Shown here piece after piece: positions 24,600 through 34,678 of a stretch of 64,000 bases of DNA (positions are counted from its first letter, which is position 1; every line of letters begins with the position of its first letter). The notes beneath the pieces were generated by a model, which was not told where the DNA came from, ran no database searches, and saw only the letters and a list, made by a program, of their open reading frames with translations. This DNA is from Celoporthe dispersa. Taxonomy: Eukaryota; Ascomycota; Sordariomycetes; Diaporthales; Cryphonectriaceae. The stretch is taken from positions 1,116,001 through 1,180,000 of the forward strand of contig WAID01000012.1 in the NCBI GenBank assembly GCA_016584495.1. The letters are read 5' to 3'. The position numbers and the translations under genes are program-made.

Positions 24600-27039
24600 C
24601 TTCTGCGGTCGAGAGGGTCAGCGTCATGCACCAGTCGCAGAAAGGCACCATGGCTCCTGTCCTGTGCCTGGACAAGGAAAGGAAAGGTGCTCCTGTGGCG
24701 TTGGGCCCACAGCTGCAGCAGCAGAGACAGCGGGAGAGGGGAGAGGGCCTGGGCCAGAGCCGGGTTTGGGCTTGCATGTACGCACCTAGAAGGCCCACAT
24801 GCTGCTGTCGGGCCTGTGCGACAAGGCAGAGCGACAGCGAGAATCACCGGGTCGGAGAGCAGGGACGAGTGACGGCCGCGGGAGATGATGATTATCCTGG
24901 GTGGTGCTGCTGAAGAGGGCATGCGAGGCTCTCTTCTTGCTAGCGGGAGAAGGGTGGTTTGTTTACTATGCTTCTGGAAGCGGAAGGTATCGGCGAGTCA
25001 AGAGGGACGGGCAGTGGAATGAGAGTGCGGCTCGTTGACGAAGTTGAGTCTCTGATGAGCCCGGGACTAGAACGAATCAGGGTTGCAATGCTGAGACGGA
25101 TGACAAGGACAGGCGCTGATCCGACGAGAGAAGATAAGAAAGACGCGAGGTCTAGAACTGTCTGCCATGAGGGAGAACGTAGGGTGCCGAGAGGGGCGCT
25201 GCTGGGGAGGGAGTGTGGTCCGGACTGCGAGAAGAGAAGACAAGACAAGAAGCGGAGGACGAGCAGAGAAAGACCAGAGAGACCAGAGGCTGGAGACCAG
25301 AAACCAGAAATCAGAAACCCAGTCCAGGGCAGGGCACCTGGAGGAAGGGATGGAGGAGTTGATGGGAGGAAGAATGAGCGCCAACAGTGGCTTGCTTCCT
25401 GTACGGGCTTACCTGCACATCTCGGGGCGCCGTGCAGGTTCTGTGCTGTTGCTATTACCGGCCGCTGTGTGGCCCTGAGGCCCAATGGCAGAGCTGCAGA
25501 CAGGGTGGGTAAACAGAGGCCCCCATCCCCTGTCGAGGCGGCTTAGACAGGCCTGGCTAGGGATCCCGGCAACGCCAGGTAGTGCCAGGTTTCCCGGATC
25601 CCAGCGCCCCACCACGCCCCAGCAAGCCTAATCGTGCTTGCATCATGCCCACCAGCAGCCCGTGTTCAGGGCCTCCTCCCACTGGCCCTGGTCTAACCTG
25701 GTTGACCCCCCCCAGCTTAAGGTTGTTTTCTTTTCCCCTTCCCAGCCTCCTCCTACAGTGGCAGGGGGATGCAGAACAGGGCCAGATCCAGATCCACTTC
25801 CAACTTCAACATGGTGTGTGTTTACTATACTCTCTCTGATTTACCCCCTCTTGTGTTCATCTTCTCCTGCCTATCCTGAGCAGAGAAAAAAGGAGAACCT
25901 GCAGGTCTCAGGATCTCGTGGACACAGAGACACAGGAAGATGAAACCCAGGATTCACATCAGCAGCAGGGAGGACAACAGAAGCAGGTCAGTATGGTGTC
26001 TGTTGCTGCCCTGTCCTGCACGGTCATCAGAGGACCCGATGAGGGGCACAAACAATAACAACAAGGTTCTAGCCTCGCCCGCCCCCCCTCCTCTCTCCTC
26101 CTCCTCACCCTCAACCTCACTCAGCAGCCACTCGTTCAGGGCACACTCAACCCGCCTTCTCATCATGATCACCAGCTCACCCACCCACTTCCTCCACCTG
26201 CTCGGATCCTCTTTGTACCACATGTTCTCGAGAAATGATTTGCTATCGGTTCTCCATCTCCGACAGCTGCAGGTGGCAGCTTTTTTTCTGTTTTTCTAGT
26301 CTTTCTTTGGTTGCCCTCTTGATAGGTGACTAGTAATTTCCGGTATTCCAAGGTCAGCAGCAAGTTTTTTGTCTTATATCAGAGCCGCTCTATACACTGC
26401 CGAGTACCATAGTACCAAGGAACTGCGACCGCTCTTATGGATACAGGCCATGCCTCATTCGTTCATGGCTTTCGTTTTATTCGCGCATTCTCAGCTTGCA
26501 TCTTCGCAGCCACATTCGAGCAACACACCTCACGGCAGATGACAGCCGGCCGAACGAGTGCCTCCCGGCGAGACTGGCCGTCGAGGGTATCTTGATCGGT
26601 GTCACAACCCGCTGGTCACCCGCCGACCCGCTCCTGTCAGCTGCTCCCACGCTGAAGGGCGCCAAGCGGGCTCTGCGTGGTCTTGGTTTGAGGTCGACCC
26701 AGCCCTGCCTGGTGATCTGGGCTGGAGAGCGTTTGGGCCATTGGTTGTTGTTGTCTGGTTCTCGAGGTAAGATAACCTGATCTGTGGCCCGCAGGACGTT
26801 GTGCCCTGTGGAAACTACCCCAGACCCCGATCGACATACCCGGTGCGTATCGGAGCCGGACTTCGGATTGTGAGCTGTCGTCCCACAATTGGGAGTCAAT
26901 GTGGGATCCACCACAGAGCGTGAAGGCCAGCCCAACATCACAGCCATCACAGCTCATCCCCTACCTTGGCGGTAGGTCCTGGGGTCCCAAGAAGGCGCCG
27001 TACAAGACCGTGCAGACATCTTCACAAGAGGGATGCGCT

Positions 27040-27073
<34 letters not shown>

Positions 27074-27139
27074 GGAGATGATGGTGGTGGAAGAAGACGG
27101 ACAGCAAATCCAACAGCAAGACTTGGCCTCTAACTACCC
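24600..27139. other. Intergenic: promoter side of RhoGEF-like gene and spacer
   Basis: The first part is the upstream region of the minus-strand gene starting at 24599. A branch-like CTGACC and a CGCAG just before the ATG (minus strand) could mark an intron in the 5' leader. The middle (25100-25350) is GA-rich. From 26396 a GTACCATAGTACC word resembles the stem of the inverted repeat at 6.3 kb. A (GAT)10 run lies at 27041-27070. The open frame at 26496-26780 has no domain I recognise; it may be upstream debris of the HET relic that follows. Confidence 0.45.
27041..27070. repeat. (GAT)10 microsatellite
   Basis: Perfect GAT trinucleotide run about 270 bases before the first recognisable HET-relic codons. 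Confidence 0.95.
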
Positions 27140-27309
27140 TTGGGTCTCGACGAGTACAATGCTATCCGTGACGACGTACTGCGGCAGCTCGTTACCCCCA
27201 GAATGAACTACATCACACGTCCACTTATATATATGCATGCTCACCATCATTATTCCACACTCAAAGGCATGAAAAAGCCTCGGTCGGATATACCCAATGG
27301 CCGTCAGGT

Positions 27310-28409
27310 ATTCTTTTCTGCTGGTTCACCCGGGCCTTTTAGACTGGCCAGGTCATGGATCGTAACTTGCCCGGGCTCATACGCTCTGTGTCGCAGGGCA
27401 GCTTCTACCACCGAGGGCACACCCCTCCCGACCGGGTCATCTGCGTCGGTGGCGGCGCCAGTCCTCAGCTCATCGAGGATTTCGGGGAGGAAAACTCTGG
27501 ACAGTATGCAGCACTCAGCCACTGCTAGGGCGACAACGTCGGGATGCAGCTCAAAGACGCACAACACCGGTGACCTCAAGCAGGGTCTCGGCTTCCATGA
27601 CCTGCCAGAGGCTTTTTCAGGATGCCGTCGCAGTCTGTCGAGCTTCCGGCACAGACCATATCTGGATCGACTCGCTCTATATCATCCAGGACTCTGCAGA
27701 GGGCTAGGCCAACATAGTGCACGAGCACACGCGCCGTAACCTCACTTTTCGGGCCCGACAGGCTCTCTGCCCTGGCTGGACTGGCGCCGCGCGTCAGGGC
27801 TGAGCGCCCAGAGGAGGTGGATTACCTGGCTGGGCGTGGCGCCGAGCTGGGCCGTGGGCGGGCATCACGGGGCAGGCTCGTTGGTGGTACAGCACCGAGA
27901 GCGGTTCTGAGGCTGACACTCTTGCGGTTGATTGTCCCCTCTGCCGGGCCGAATAGACATGGAGCTGTGCAGAATGCAAGGCTGACCGCGAAAGGCCGGC
28001 TGTTTCGAAACAAGCCGCGCGGTGTGCGTGATGGCTTGGTGGTGAGAACGGAGCCATACACTATCATGTGAGAGGGGTATGGTCCCCTTATGAGCATGTC
28101 CCTGACGAACAAGACTCCTCAAGTGGACAGTGTTCTCCTGATGACGGTGATGACGACAATTCTGACCAGGACGAGCTGAACGTTGACTAGTACCCAGAAC
28201 TACTGCGTGAGGAGTTGTTCATTCCGGATGTAGTGGAACACGCATGGTTTCTAGTTCTGCGCCAGAATACCGAGGGAGGAGAATCTGAGGAGGATACGTT
28301 TGTTCGCGTTGGTGTCTTTGTACACACGGGAGAGCAAGAAGCCCGATCCGACGATGGATGCCGCTGCCCAAGCCTTGGGGGGAAGGCGAGGGAGGTCGTC
28401 ATTGTGTGA
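27310..28409 (+). pseudogene. Decayed HET-domain (heterokaryon incompatibility) gene
   Basis: Pieces of a HET protein can be read in shifting frames. First comes LARSW...LCRRAASTTEGTPLP (27338-27432), then RVICVGGGASPQ and QYAALSHC (27435-27525), then GDNVGMQLKDAQH, DLKQGLGFHDLPEAF, QDAVAVCRASG and the hallmark IWIDSLYIIQDS (27530-27703). After a jump come the C-terminal motifs TRRNLTF (about 27727), DRLSALAGLA (about 27757), DYLAG (about 27820) and WFLVLRQ...FVRVGVF (28248-28320). Intact HET proteins have some 200 residues between IIQDS and the TRRxLTF motif; only a few codons remain, so an internal deletion occurred. In-frame TAG codons at 27526, 27707 and 28188 stand where tryptophan is expected. 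HET proteins trigger non-self recognition cell death in filamentous ascomycetes; this copy cannot make an intact one. Confidence 0.8.
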
Positions 28410-28996
28410 AGGGGGCTGGGGGAGGGGGGGGGACGTGGAACGGACATATCGAGGAGAGCAAGAATTTGCTGCTCCAGACAATGGAGATGAGGCCTGCTTG
28501 TCAGATGTCCGATTGTATTCGGTATCTGGCACGGGACTAAGAACACCAAGTCATCCCCATCCGCCCCCCCCCCTTTGGTCTCTCTGCCTTGTGGTGCGTG
28601 GGGCCCTCTATCTCTCTCCCTCTCTGAAACCTGGGGTTTCATGCCCTCTCTCACCGCCATCATCCCTTAGAACCATGATGGACTGCTGTTATTTTCTTGG
28701 CTTGTTCTCGATTGCCGCCGCACTGCACTGCGCAGCAACACGAGTCAAGAGCGAGGCTAGTGTGGTCACTTGAGGAGTTCACGTCTTTACATATATTACG
28801 GATGGTCACGTTGGAGATGTCTCATTCACAGGCGGAAAAGTGAGTCACTCGGATTAAACATCGAGGGAAAGCCGTGATTCATTCTGGAAAGAAAACTAAG
28901 GTCCTGCATTCATCCAGGAGACTTACACAGAGCTAGGCGGTACCAGGCGGTATTCATCAGTTCGGCTCGTGGCACACAGCCCAAGGAGCAAAGACT
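28410..28996. other. Intergenic between HET relic and amidoligase
   Basis: G-rich (28405-28435) and C/CT-rich (28560-28630) runs are present. I see no gene. The segment after 28780 is the downstream flank of the minus-strand amidoligase gene. Confidence 0.5.
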
Positions 28997-30370
28997 TTAC
29001 CTTCGCAGGAGGACAGTCTGCAGCGCCTGCGCCTGGCTGCGCAGGCCGAGCATCGTCAGCAGGTCAAAGACGTCAAAGTTCACACCCAGGCCCGACTCGC
29101 GGCGGTCCTCGGCTTCAGCGCACTTCTGGATGGCCTGGCAGGTGAGAGGCAGAGGGCCGTCGCTGGCCCGCTCGCAGAGCGCGACCCACAGCCTCGCAAA
29201 GGCGATCACCTCGTCCGCGTCCAGGCTCGCGCGGCACTGGCGGAACTCGATGGTGCGCTGGACTGCAGGCTCGGCGAAGACGGACTCGTTGAAGCGCCCA
29301 AAGTGGTATGCCAGCCTGCTGGACAGCCTAGGCCCAGAGATCAGGCTCTGGACGACACCGGCTCGGGTGGCGGCCAGGAGCTCCGCGGCGCAGTCGAGGG
29401 TGGTGGGGAGAGAGGCGGAGCGGTCCCGGGAGGCCCCAGCGCCCAGCTCAAAGGAGCTGCTGTTCGGGTCCGTGGGCGGATAGCCCCTTAGGGCGCCGCG
29501 GGGGATGATGCGGCCCTCAACAAAAGATGTGCTGCTGTCGGGCCGGCTCTGGGCCGCGGTGAACTGTTCGGGCTCCGCCTCAGTGTTCGGCATCCAGCTT
29601 GGGAGCATCCTGTCGAGCCTCTGCCGGGCCTCGACCTGCGTCATGCCCTTGGCGACGCGGCTGAAGTCGCGGTTGCTCAGGCAGTACCTGTTGCCCAGCC
29701 GGTGCTCCGGGTGAAGCTGGGCGAGGATCGGGTCAGCCGCGAACAGGAGGGCCGCGATGCGGCGCAGGTCCCCGGTGGCCATCCAGTCGAGACCCCGGCC
29801 GACGTGGAAGTGGAGGCCACAGGTGGGGGTTGTGAGGGTCCAGTACTGCTGCTGCAGGGCATTACATACCTCGCGCACCTCCTCGAAGCTCTGCGGGTTG
29901 TCGGACCACAGGGCGGGGGAGGTCACCTCGGCGGCGATCCAGCAGACGCCCTTGTAGGCCTGGGCGATGTCCAGGTTGCCCGGGAGGCAGATGGAGTCGT
30001 CGCTGTCGACCCACCATTTGCTGTACATGTGGAACTCGTCGACCCTGTCGGGGTAGAAGATGCACGTCGCGCCTTGGCTCAGGCCGAGGCGGTCGAGGGT
30101 CTGCTGGACGTGCTCGTAGGCAGCCTTGACGCCGGAGCTCTGCTCACCGGAGTCGAGGAAGATCTCACCGCCAGCTTCGGGAGGAGAGGGCACGGGCTCG
30201 TCGTCGTCTGCTTCGTCGGGGACGACGATAAGCTTCCTGTAGGTCTGGTCAAAGTCCTCAGCGTCCAGGGGCAGCTCGTCTCGCTGGGACTCGCGGATGA
30301 AAGCAACAGCGAACTCGAGCTCAACGCCGAAGCTGAACCTACCTGGGCTGTTCGGATTGGCGGTAGCCAT
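28997..30370 (-). CDS. Putative amidoligase (Amidoligase_2 family)
   Basis: This is an uninterrupted 457-residue, intron-free frame. Seen in the sequence: an N-terminal FGVELEF motif (residues 14-20), a central AAEVTSP strand (about 144-150), CGLHFHVG (about 182-189) and a C-terminal TIEFRQCRASLDADEV segment (about 375-390). In the amidoligase family, a carboxylate-amine ligase group related to glutamate-cysteine ligase and glutamine synthetase, the E-x-E pair near the N-terminus and the central H-x-H-x-G bind metal and ATP, and the Glu-Phe-Arg segment completes the active site. The expected reaction is ATP-dependent amide bond formation. The substrate is unknown; bacterial relatives have been proposed to act in peptide or cell-wall modification, fungal ones are uncharacterised. 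No signal peptide is visible, so it is probably cytosolic. It is unbroken, unlike many neighbours. The start is the first ATG and leaves 13 residues before the first motif. Confidence 0.85.
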   Translation of the reverse strand: MATANPNSPGRFSFGVELEFAVAFIRESQRDELPLDAEDFDQTYRKLIVVPDEADDDEPVPSPPEAGGEIFLDSGEQSSGVKAAYEHVQQTLDRLGLSQGATCIFYPDRVDEFHMYSKWWVDSDDSICLPGNLDIAQAYKGVCWIAAEVTSPALWSDNPQSFEEVREVCNALQQQYWTLTTPTCGLHFHVGRGLDWMATGDLRRIAALLFAADPILAQLHPEHRLGNRYCLSNRDFSRVAKGMTQVEARQRLDRMLPSWMPNTEAEPEQFTAAQSRPDSSTSFVEGRIIPRGALRGYPPTDPNSSSFELGAGASRDRSASLPTTLDCAAELLAATRAGVVQSLISGPRLSSRLAYHFGRFNESVFAEPAVQRTIEFRQCRASLDADEVIAFARLWVALCERASDGPLPLTCQAIQKCAEAEDRRESGLGVNFDVFDLLTMLGLRSQAQALQTVLLRR

Positions 30371-33300
30371 GTTTGTGCGGGATGCGAAGCCGTGAGAGAA
30401 GTCTCGTGAGGGTTCTGCTTTTCGCTTTCTGCTTTCTCAAGAGATGGGGATTGGTATTTCTCACCTTGGAGACCGACATCGCGGTTTTATGTATGAACTC
30501 CCAGAGGGAGTGACAGCTGGACTGTCTGAAGTCCGTGATAATACTTCATCATTGCTCAGGTGAACCGGAGTCCCTGGAACTGTGTAGACAATGCCGCTGA
30601 ACCAACAACGCCTTTGAACATGGCCTCCGTTCTGCAATTGACTACTGAGACAGTACTGCTGTAAAGAGCCGCCATTCAAGTGGAAAGGCCTTGCTCTTGG
30701 TTAGACATTCACATGTATGAACAGCAGCTATGTTGACTGCTGTAAAAGGTTGGACATTGACTGTACAGTGAATTGCTCAGCGTTGGGCCGCTCACATCCC
30801 TCCGTTCCTCCCCACACAATTGGACAGGGAAAACTTTTGGCCAACAGCATCCTGGCAGGTTCATTCCTTGTCTTGTTCTTTTCTTGAACAAATTTACGTC
30901 TATCGCTCTTACTTTTCTTTGAACGGAGCTGGTAAAGGGAAGGAGGGGGGCGGTCAAGTGCTTACATAATAAATGAAGTGGCTAGCCAATGCCAGTACAC
31001 GATACTTGAGTACTTCACCGCCAGCCTCGTCGAGATCCACCAGCACATTCCAACGACATCATGACGCATTTTGGCACTCCTGCTCCGGAAGATTCACATG
31101 AAAGAAATGACTCGTCAGCGTCCGTGACAGGGCGGCTGAGGCGGACGCAGCCAAGGTGTCAGGCTCACAGCATAAGCCACGGTACTTACGACCTCGTCTT
31201 CGTGTTCTTTTTTTTCTTCTTTCTAGTGTGTGTGTGCTCTTTTCATCTGTCCCTAGAGCCGCCAGACCCGACCAGACGACGGCACCTACCCGCCACCCAC
31301 GCCCTCCCTCATGCGCTCCCCCGGAGTTGGCAGGCAGAGACAAGACGAAAAGGCCACTTGAGAGAGGGGGGGAGGGGAGGGCCAAACACTCCTGAGAGCC
31401 GCCACCAAAGGCGCCTGTGAGACGCGCCATGCAGGTACTCATTCATGTACGATGCTCCCGCGGCTCTTGTCGATCGCCGTCGTGAGTCCTATTGGCCAGC
31501 TGCACGAGGGCGCATGGATGGCCCTCTGGCCCTCCCTCCCCTCCCCCCTGGATCCTCCCCATCCGTTCTTGGGTGCTGCAGCAGCAGCAGCTTCGTGCAG
31601 CGTGCCAGGTTCGTTCCAAGAAGGAGGACGAGGGGAGATGGATGGATGGATGGGTTCTCGCTCGGGAATACGCCGTTGAGTCAGGAGCCCTAGCCCGCCA
31701 CAGGAGCAGATCGGCTTGCGCGGATGTCGACGAACCGTGGTGGTGTGCAGGACGATCAGGTGGCCCTCCTGTCCACGACATGCCTGCCTGCCGAGGACGA
31801 GGTGATATGCACCCCAGAGGAGCATCGCTCTATCTGCCATGGCTGCATGAGAACCAAAGATTACCAGAACAGGCAAACCGTAACCTGGGACCGACCCTCC
31901 TGTCTCACATCATCGTGCATACGCCTCTCCACAGCACCCTGCCAGGCCTGCCAGGGACCCTCCCTGGACCTTGCTCTTTCACCCTCTCTTTATCTCGTTC
32001 CGTACAAACGCCGTCCACCCCCATCATGGGATTTTTGTCACACGCGCGCTTTGCGATATCCTTTTTCCTTTTTTTTTTCCTATTCTTTCTTCCTTCCTCG
32101 GTCCTTTTCCCCTTTGAAACCCATCCCACGCCGGCACGTCTTACTTTACAGACCGTCACGCTGCAGAAGACAGAGTTCTCCATTTTATTTCCTTGATTCG
32201 CTGTTGAGATGAACTAATCTATCAATCTTTCTTAGGCCATAAGCGGAGTCCCATGGTCTCACACACACACCACCACCTCCCCCCCACCACCACCGCCGCG
32301 CAGGATGCCTACTTAAGTAATTAGGCCAGTTCGCGCCTCATGCGCCTCTTCTCCCCTCGCCTCCATTCGGGTTTTTTTTTGTGGTCATCCCGTCCAGCCC
32401 CCCCGTCCACCTCCCCCGGAAAGGGCCACAAACCAGCAGGGGGGATATGTGCCAGTGCATCATCCTCTTGGAATGAAGGGCGGCACGTGAGTGGTCTGCG
32501 TGGCCTCCTGCAAGCCTGGTGCGGTTCCAGCGCTGCTACTTACCAGTAAGAGAATGTGATTAGTGCCTGTGCCGTGAAAATGCCAGTGTGCCAGTGCCCA
32601 GTCACCCGTGAGACCTGAGACACTGCCTGCGGGCAGCTGAGGCTGCGCAAGGCACGCGGCCGACCAGGCTGTGGAATGCCAAACCTTTCCTCCCACACAC
32701 CCGCCTTTTTTTTTTTTTTTGGCTTTTTTTTTCTTTTCCACCAGAGGCGGTCTTGCCGGTGACCACCACCATTTTAGATCCTGCCCACACCAGCCCGAGG
32801 GGTTTCAGCTCTCACAAGGCGACCAGGCGGGCCCGCTTTGGGGCAAGCTGGTGGCTTGTGGATGAGCACTACGAGCCCTTGGTGGGCTGCGGATGGACAG
32901 TCACGGCGGTGGGATGTCTCTGAGTTTACAGACCACTAGGTCTAAGCAATGTTCGTGATGGCTGATGGTGTGCACGCATGTGCACTGCATGCGCGTTCCG
33001 TGGGGCTAAGGTGACAACCAGGATGGGTATAAGAAAGAAGATCTGGATGATCAATCTCTTTTCTGTCGTCCCTCTCGAGTCATGGTACCCCCATCCTCCC
33101 TCACTCTATTCATGCTTATTTCTATCCTCATCCCCCTCCCTCCCTCCCCCCTCAAGTGCCGGGTAGCTCGTCCTTCTTATCTTGCTCCCACCCGAGAGGA
33201 AAAGAGAGAACCGGAAAGGCTGACGAGCTTGTCTGTTGTCATATGTGATATCCCTCCCGGTCCCTCCCTGACAGATCAAGTGAGCCGGCGAGGCCGGCGG

Positions 33301-33553
33301 TATCTCGTCTCTCCTTCACTGGTGGACGGTTGAAAGGTTTCGCCTTCATTCACACATACACACACACACACACACAACACAACACAAGACGGCCGCCCTG
33401 TCATACCGGATGGCCATCGACCTCGTACACCGATACTGAGAAGGGCGTAGGAATCACACATCAGCTCATATATATTGGACGGGGTACCCACCACACACAC
33501 AAAGCACAAGCACGAAGCATACATAGTTTTCACTCCTTGACCCATCGTCAACC
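30371..33553. other. Intergenic, no supported gene
   Basis: The first 400 bases are the upstream flank of the amidoligase gene. The rest has pyrimidine runs (31200-31250, 32050-32110, 32700-32745), an imperfect GGAT repeat near 31640-31652 and a CA repeat at 33352-33380. The short frames have no domains. The final 200 bases are the promoter and leader of the plus-strand gene at 33554, and a TATATATT word lies at 33470-33477, about 80 bases before its ATG. Confidence 0.5.
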
Positions 33554-34678
33554 ATGCCGAGGACCACAAGGAACCAGCCGGAGCCCTCACGGCGTGACTC
33601 CTGGCCGCCCACACAAATCTCCCTCTGCCAGAGCATCGAGGACGAAGACAATGACACCAAGATGACCGTCGGCCACCACCACCACCGCGAGTCTTTCGCC
33701 GTCGACGACGACCCCATCAACTCCTTCCTGACACCCACACCCCTCCTCGAAGACGGTGACACCGACGACGACATCATGGATATGGACATGGACATGGACA
33801 TGGCCTTCGACGCAGGCATCGAGGACCCACAGCGGCCCTCGCCCGCCGTCCGAAGCATCAGCCCGTCCAAACTCACCGGCGGCCTGAGGCCACCACTCTC
33901 ACCGAGGACATCAACACCACCCCACCTCAGATCAGGCTCCAGGTCGCCACCGTCTCGCAACTCCCCTGAGATCGCCACCCCCATCACAGACATGGGAGGC
34001 GCCGACGACGACGACGACGGAGAGGACTACGTCCGCCTCACACCACAGGGCTTCACCCTGGCGGCACCACCCCTCACCCTCCGCAGCTTCATCTCACACG
34101 GCAGCAACGCCCGCAAGACAGGCAAGTCCGCCGCCGTGGCCGCCGCCAAGGCGAGAGAGAAGGAACAGGACCGCGTCGCCCTGGCCATGGTCCGAGGTGG
34201 CTACACGCCCCCGACACTGGCGCTGGCAGCAGCGGACGATGATGACGATGACGACGACACGGCGGCGGCGAGTGACAATATCTACCTTGGGCCCAGCCCG
34301 TCGTTCCATCACTACCACCACCAGCACCAACGCCACACCGGCAACAGCAGGCCCAAGATGGCGCCCGCGACGCGCGGCCGCTCGACAACCTCGCTGGGGC
34401 GCCCGGCGCCCACGCCGCTCTCGCATCTCCCGAACAGGCCGAGGAGCTGGTCGGGTGCGAACGACAGCATGCACTACGGGAGCAGCGGACGGCTCTCCCC
34501 GCGGGCGTGGCGCGAGCCGAGCCCGGATGTGTGGAGCATCGAGGAGGATGCGGAGGGGGAGGTGCTGAGCGAGATGGAGGGGGAGGGCGTGGATGCGCCG
34601 GATAGTCTCCGGAGGGCGGTGAAGGCGGGAAAGGGGAAGAGGGTGAGGTTTGCGGCTGTGCGGGAAGAGATTCCTTGA
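33554..34678 (+). CDS. Disordered acidic protein with C-terminal RVxF-like motif
   Basis: This is an uninterrupted 374-residue frame from ATG to TGA with no intron. I do not recognise the family. The composition is typical of a disordered regulatory protein: a Met-Asp repeat (residues about 75-83, DMDMDMDM), two Asp runs (about 150-156 and 227-234), Ser-Pro rich segments with several SP/TP sites (residues 95-145), His-rich patches and a basic C-terminus. The end reads GKGKRVRFAAVREEIP. KRVRF fits the RVxF docking motif for protein phosphatase 1, preceded by basic residues as is common in PP1 partners. A PP1-regulatory or scaffold role is therefore a hypothesis from one short motif. The stop lies close after it, so the motif is essentially terminal. 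GC-rich codon use and the absence of frame breaks support a real gene. Confidence 0.75.
   Translation: MPRTTRNQPEPSRRDSWPPTQISLCQSIEDEDNDTKMTVGHHHHRESFAVDDDPINSFLTPTPLLEDGDTDDDIMDMDMDMDMAFDAGIEDPQRPSPAVRSISPSKLTGGLRPPLSPRTSTPPHLRSGSRSPPSRNSPEIATPITDMGGADDDDDGEDYVRLTPQGFTLAAPPLTLRSFISHGSNARKTGKSAAVAAAKAREKEQDRVALAMVRGGYTPPTLALAAADDDDDDDDTAAASDNIYLGPSPSFHHYHHQHQRHTGNSRPKMAPATRGRSTTSLGRPAPTPLSHLPNRPRSWSGANDSMHYGSSGRLSPRAWREPSPDVWSIEEDAEGEVLSEMEGEGVDAPDSLRRAVKAGKGKRVRFAAVREEIP

Noticed and set aside
22444..24789. 781-residue open frame on the plus strand
   Set aside because: It is the antisense shadow of the GC-rich RhoGEF-like gene; the minus-strand frame has domain-like segments and a longer open length, this one has none.
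29860..29885. Possible mini-intron starting GTATGT in the amidoligase gene
   Set aside because: The frame reads through with family-like sequence (VCNALQQQYWTLTTPTCGLHF), and the supposed intron would be far too short.
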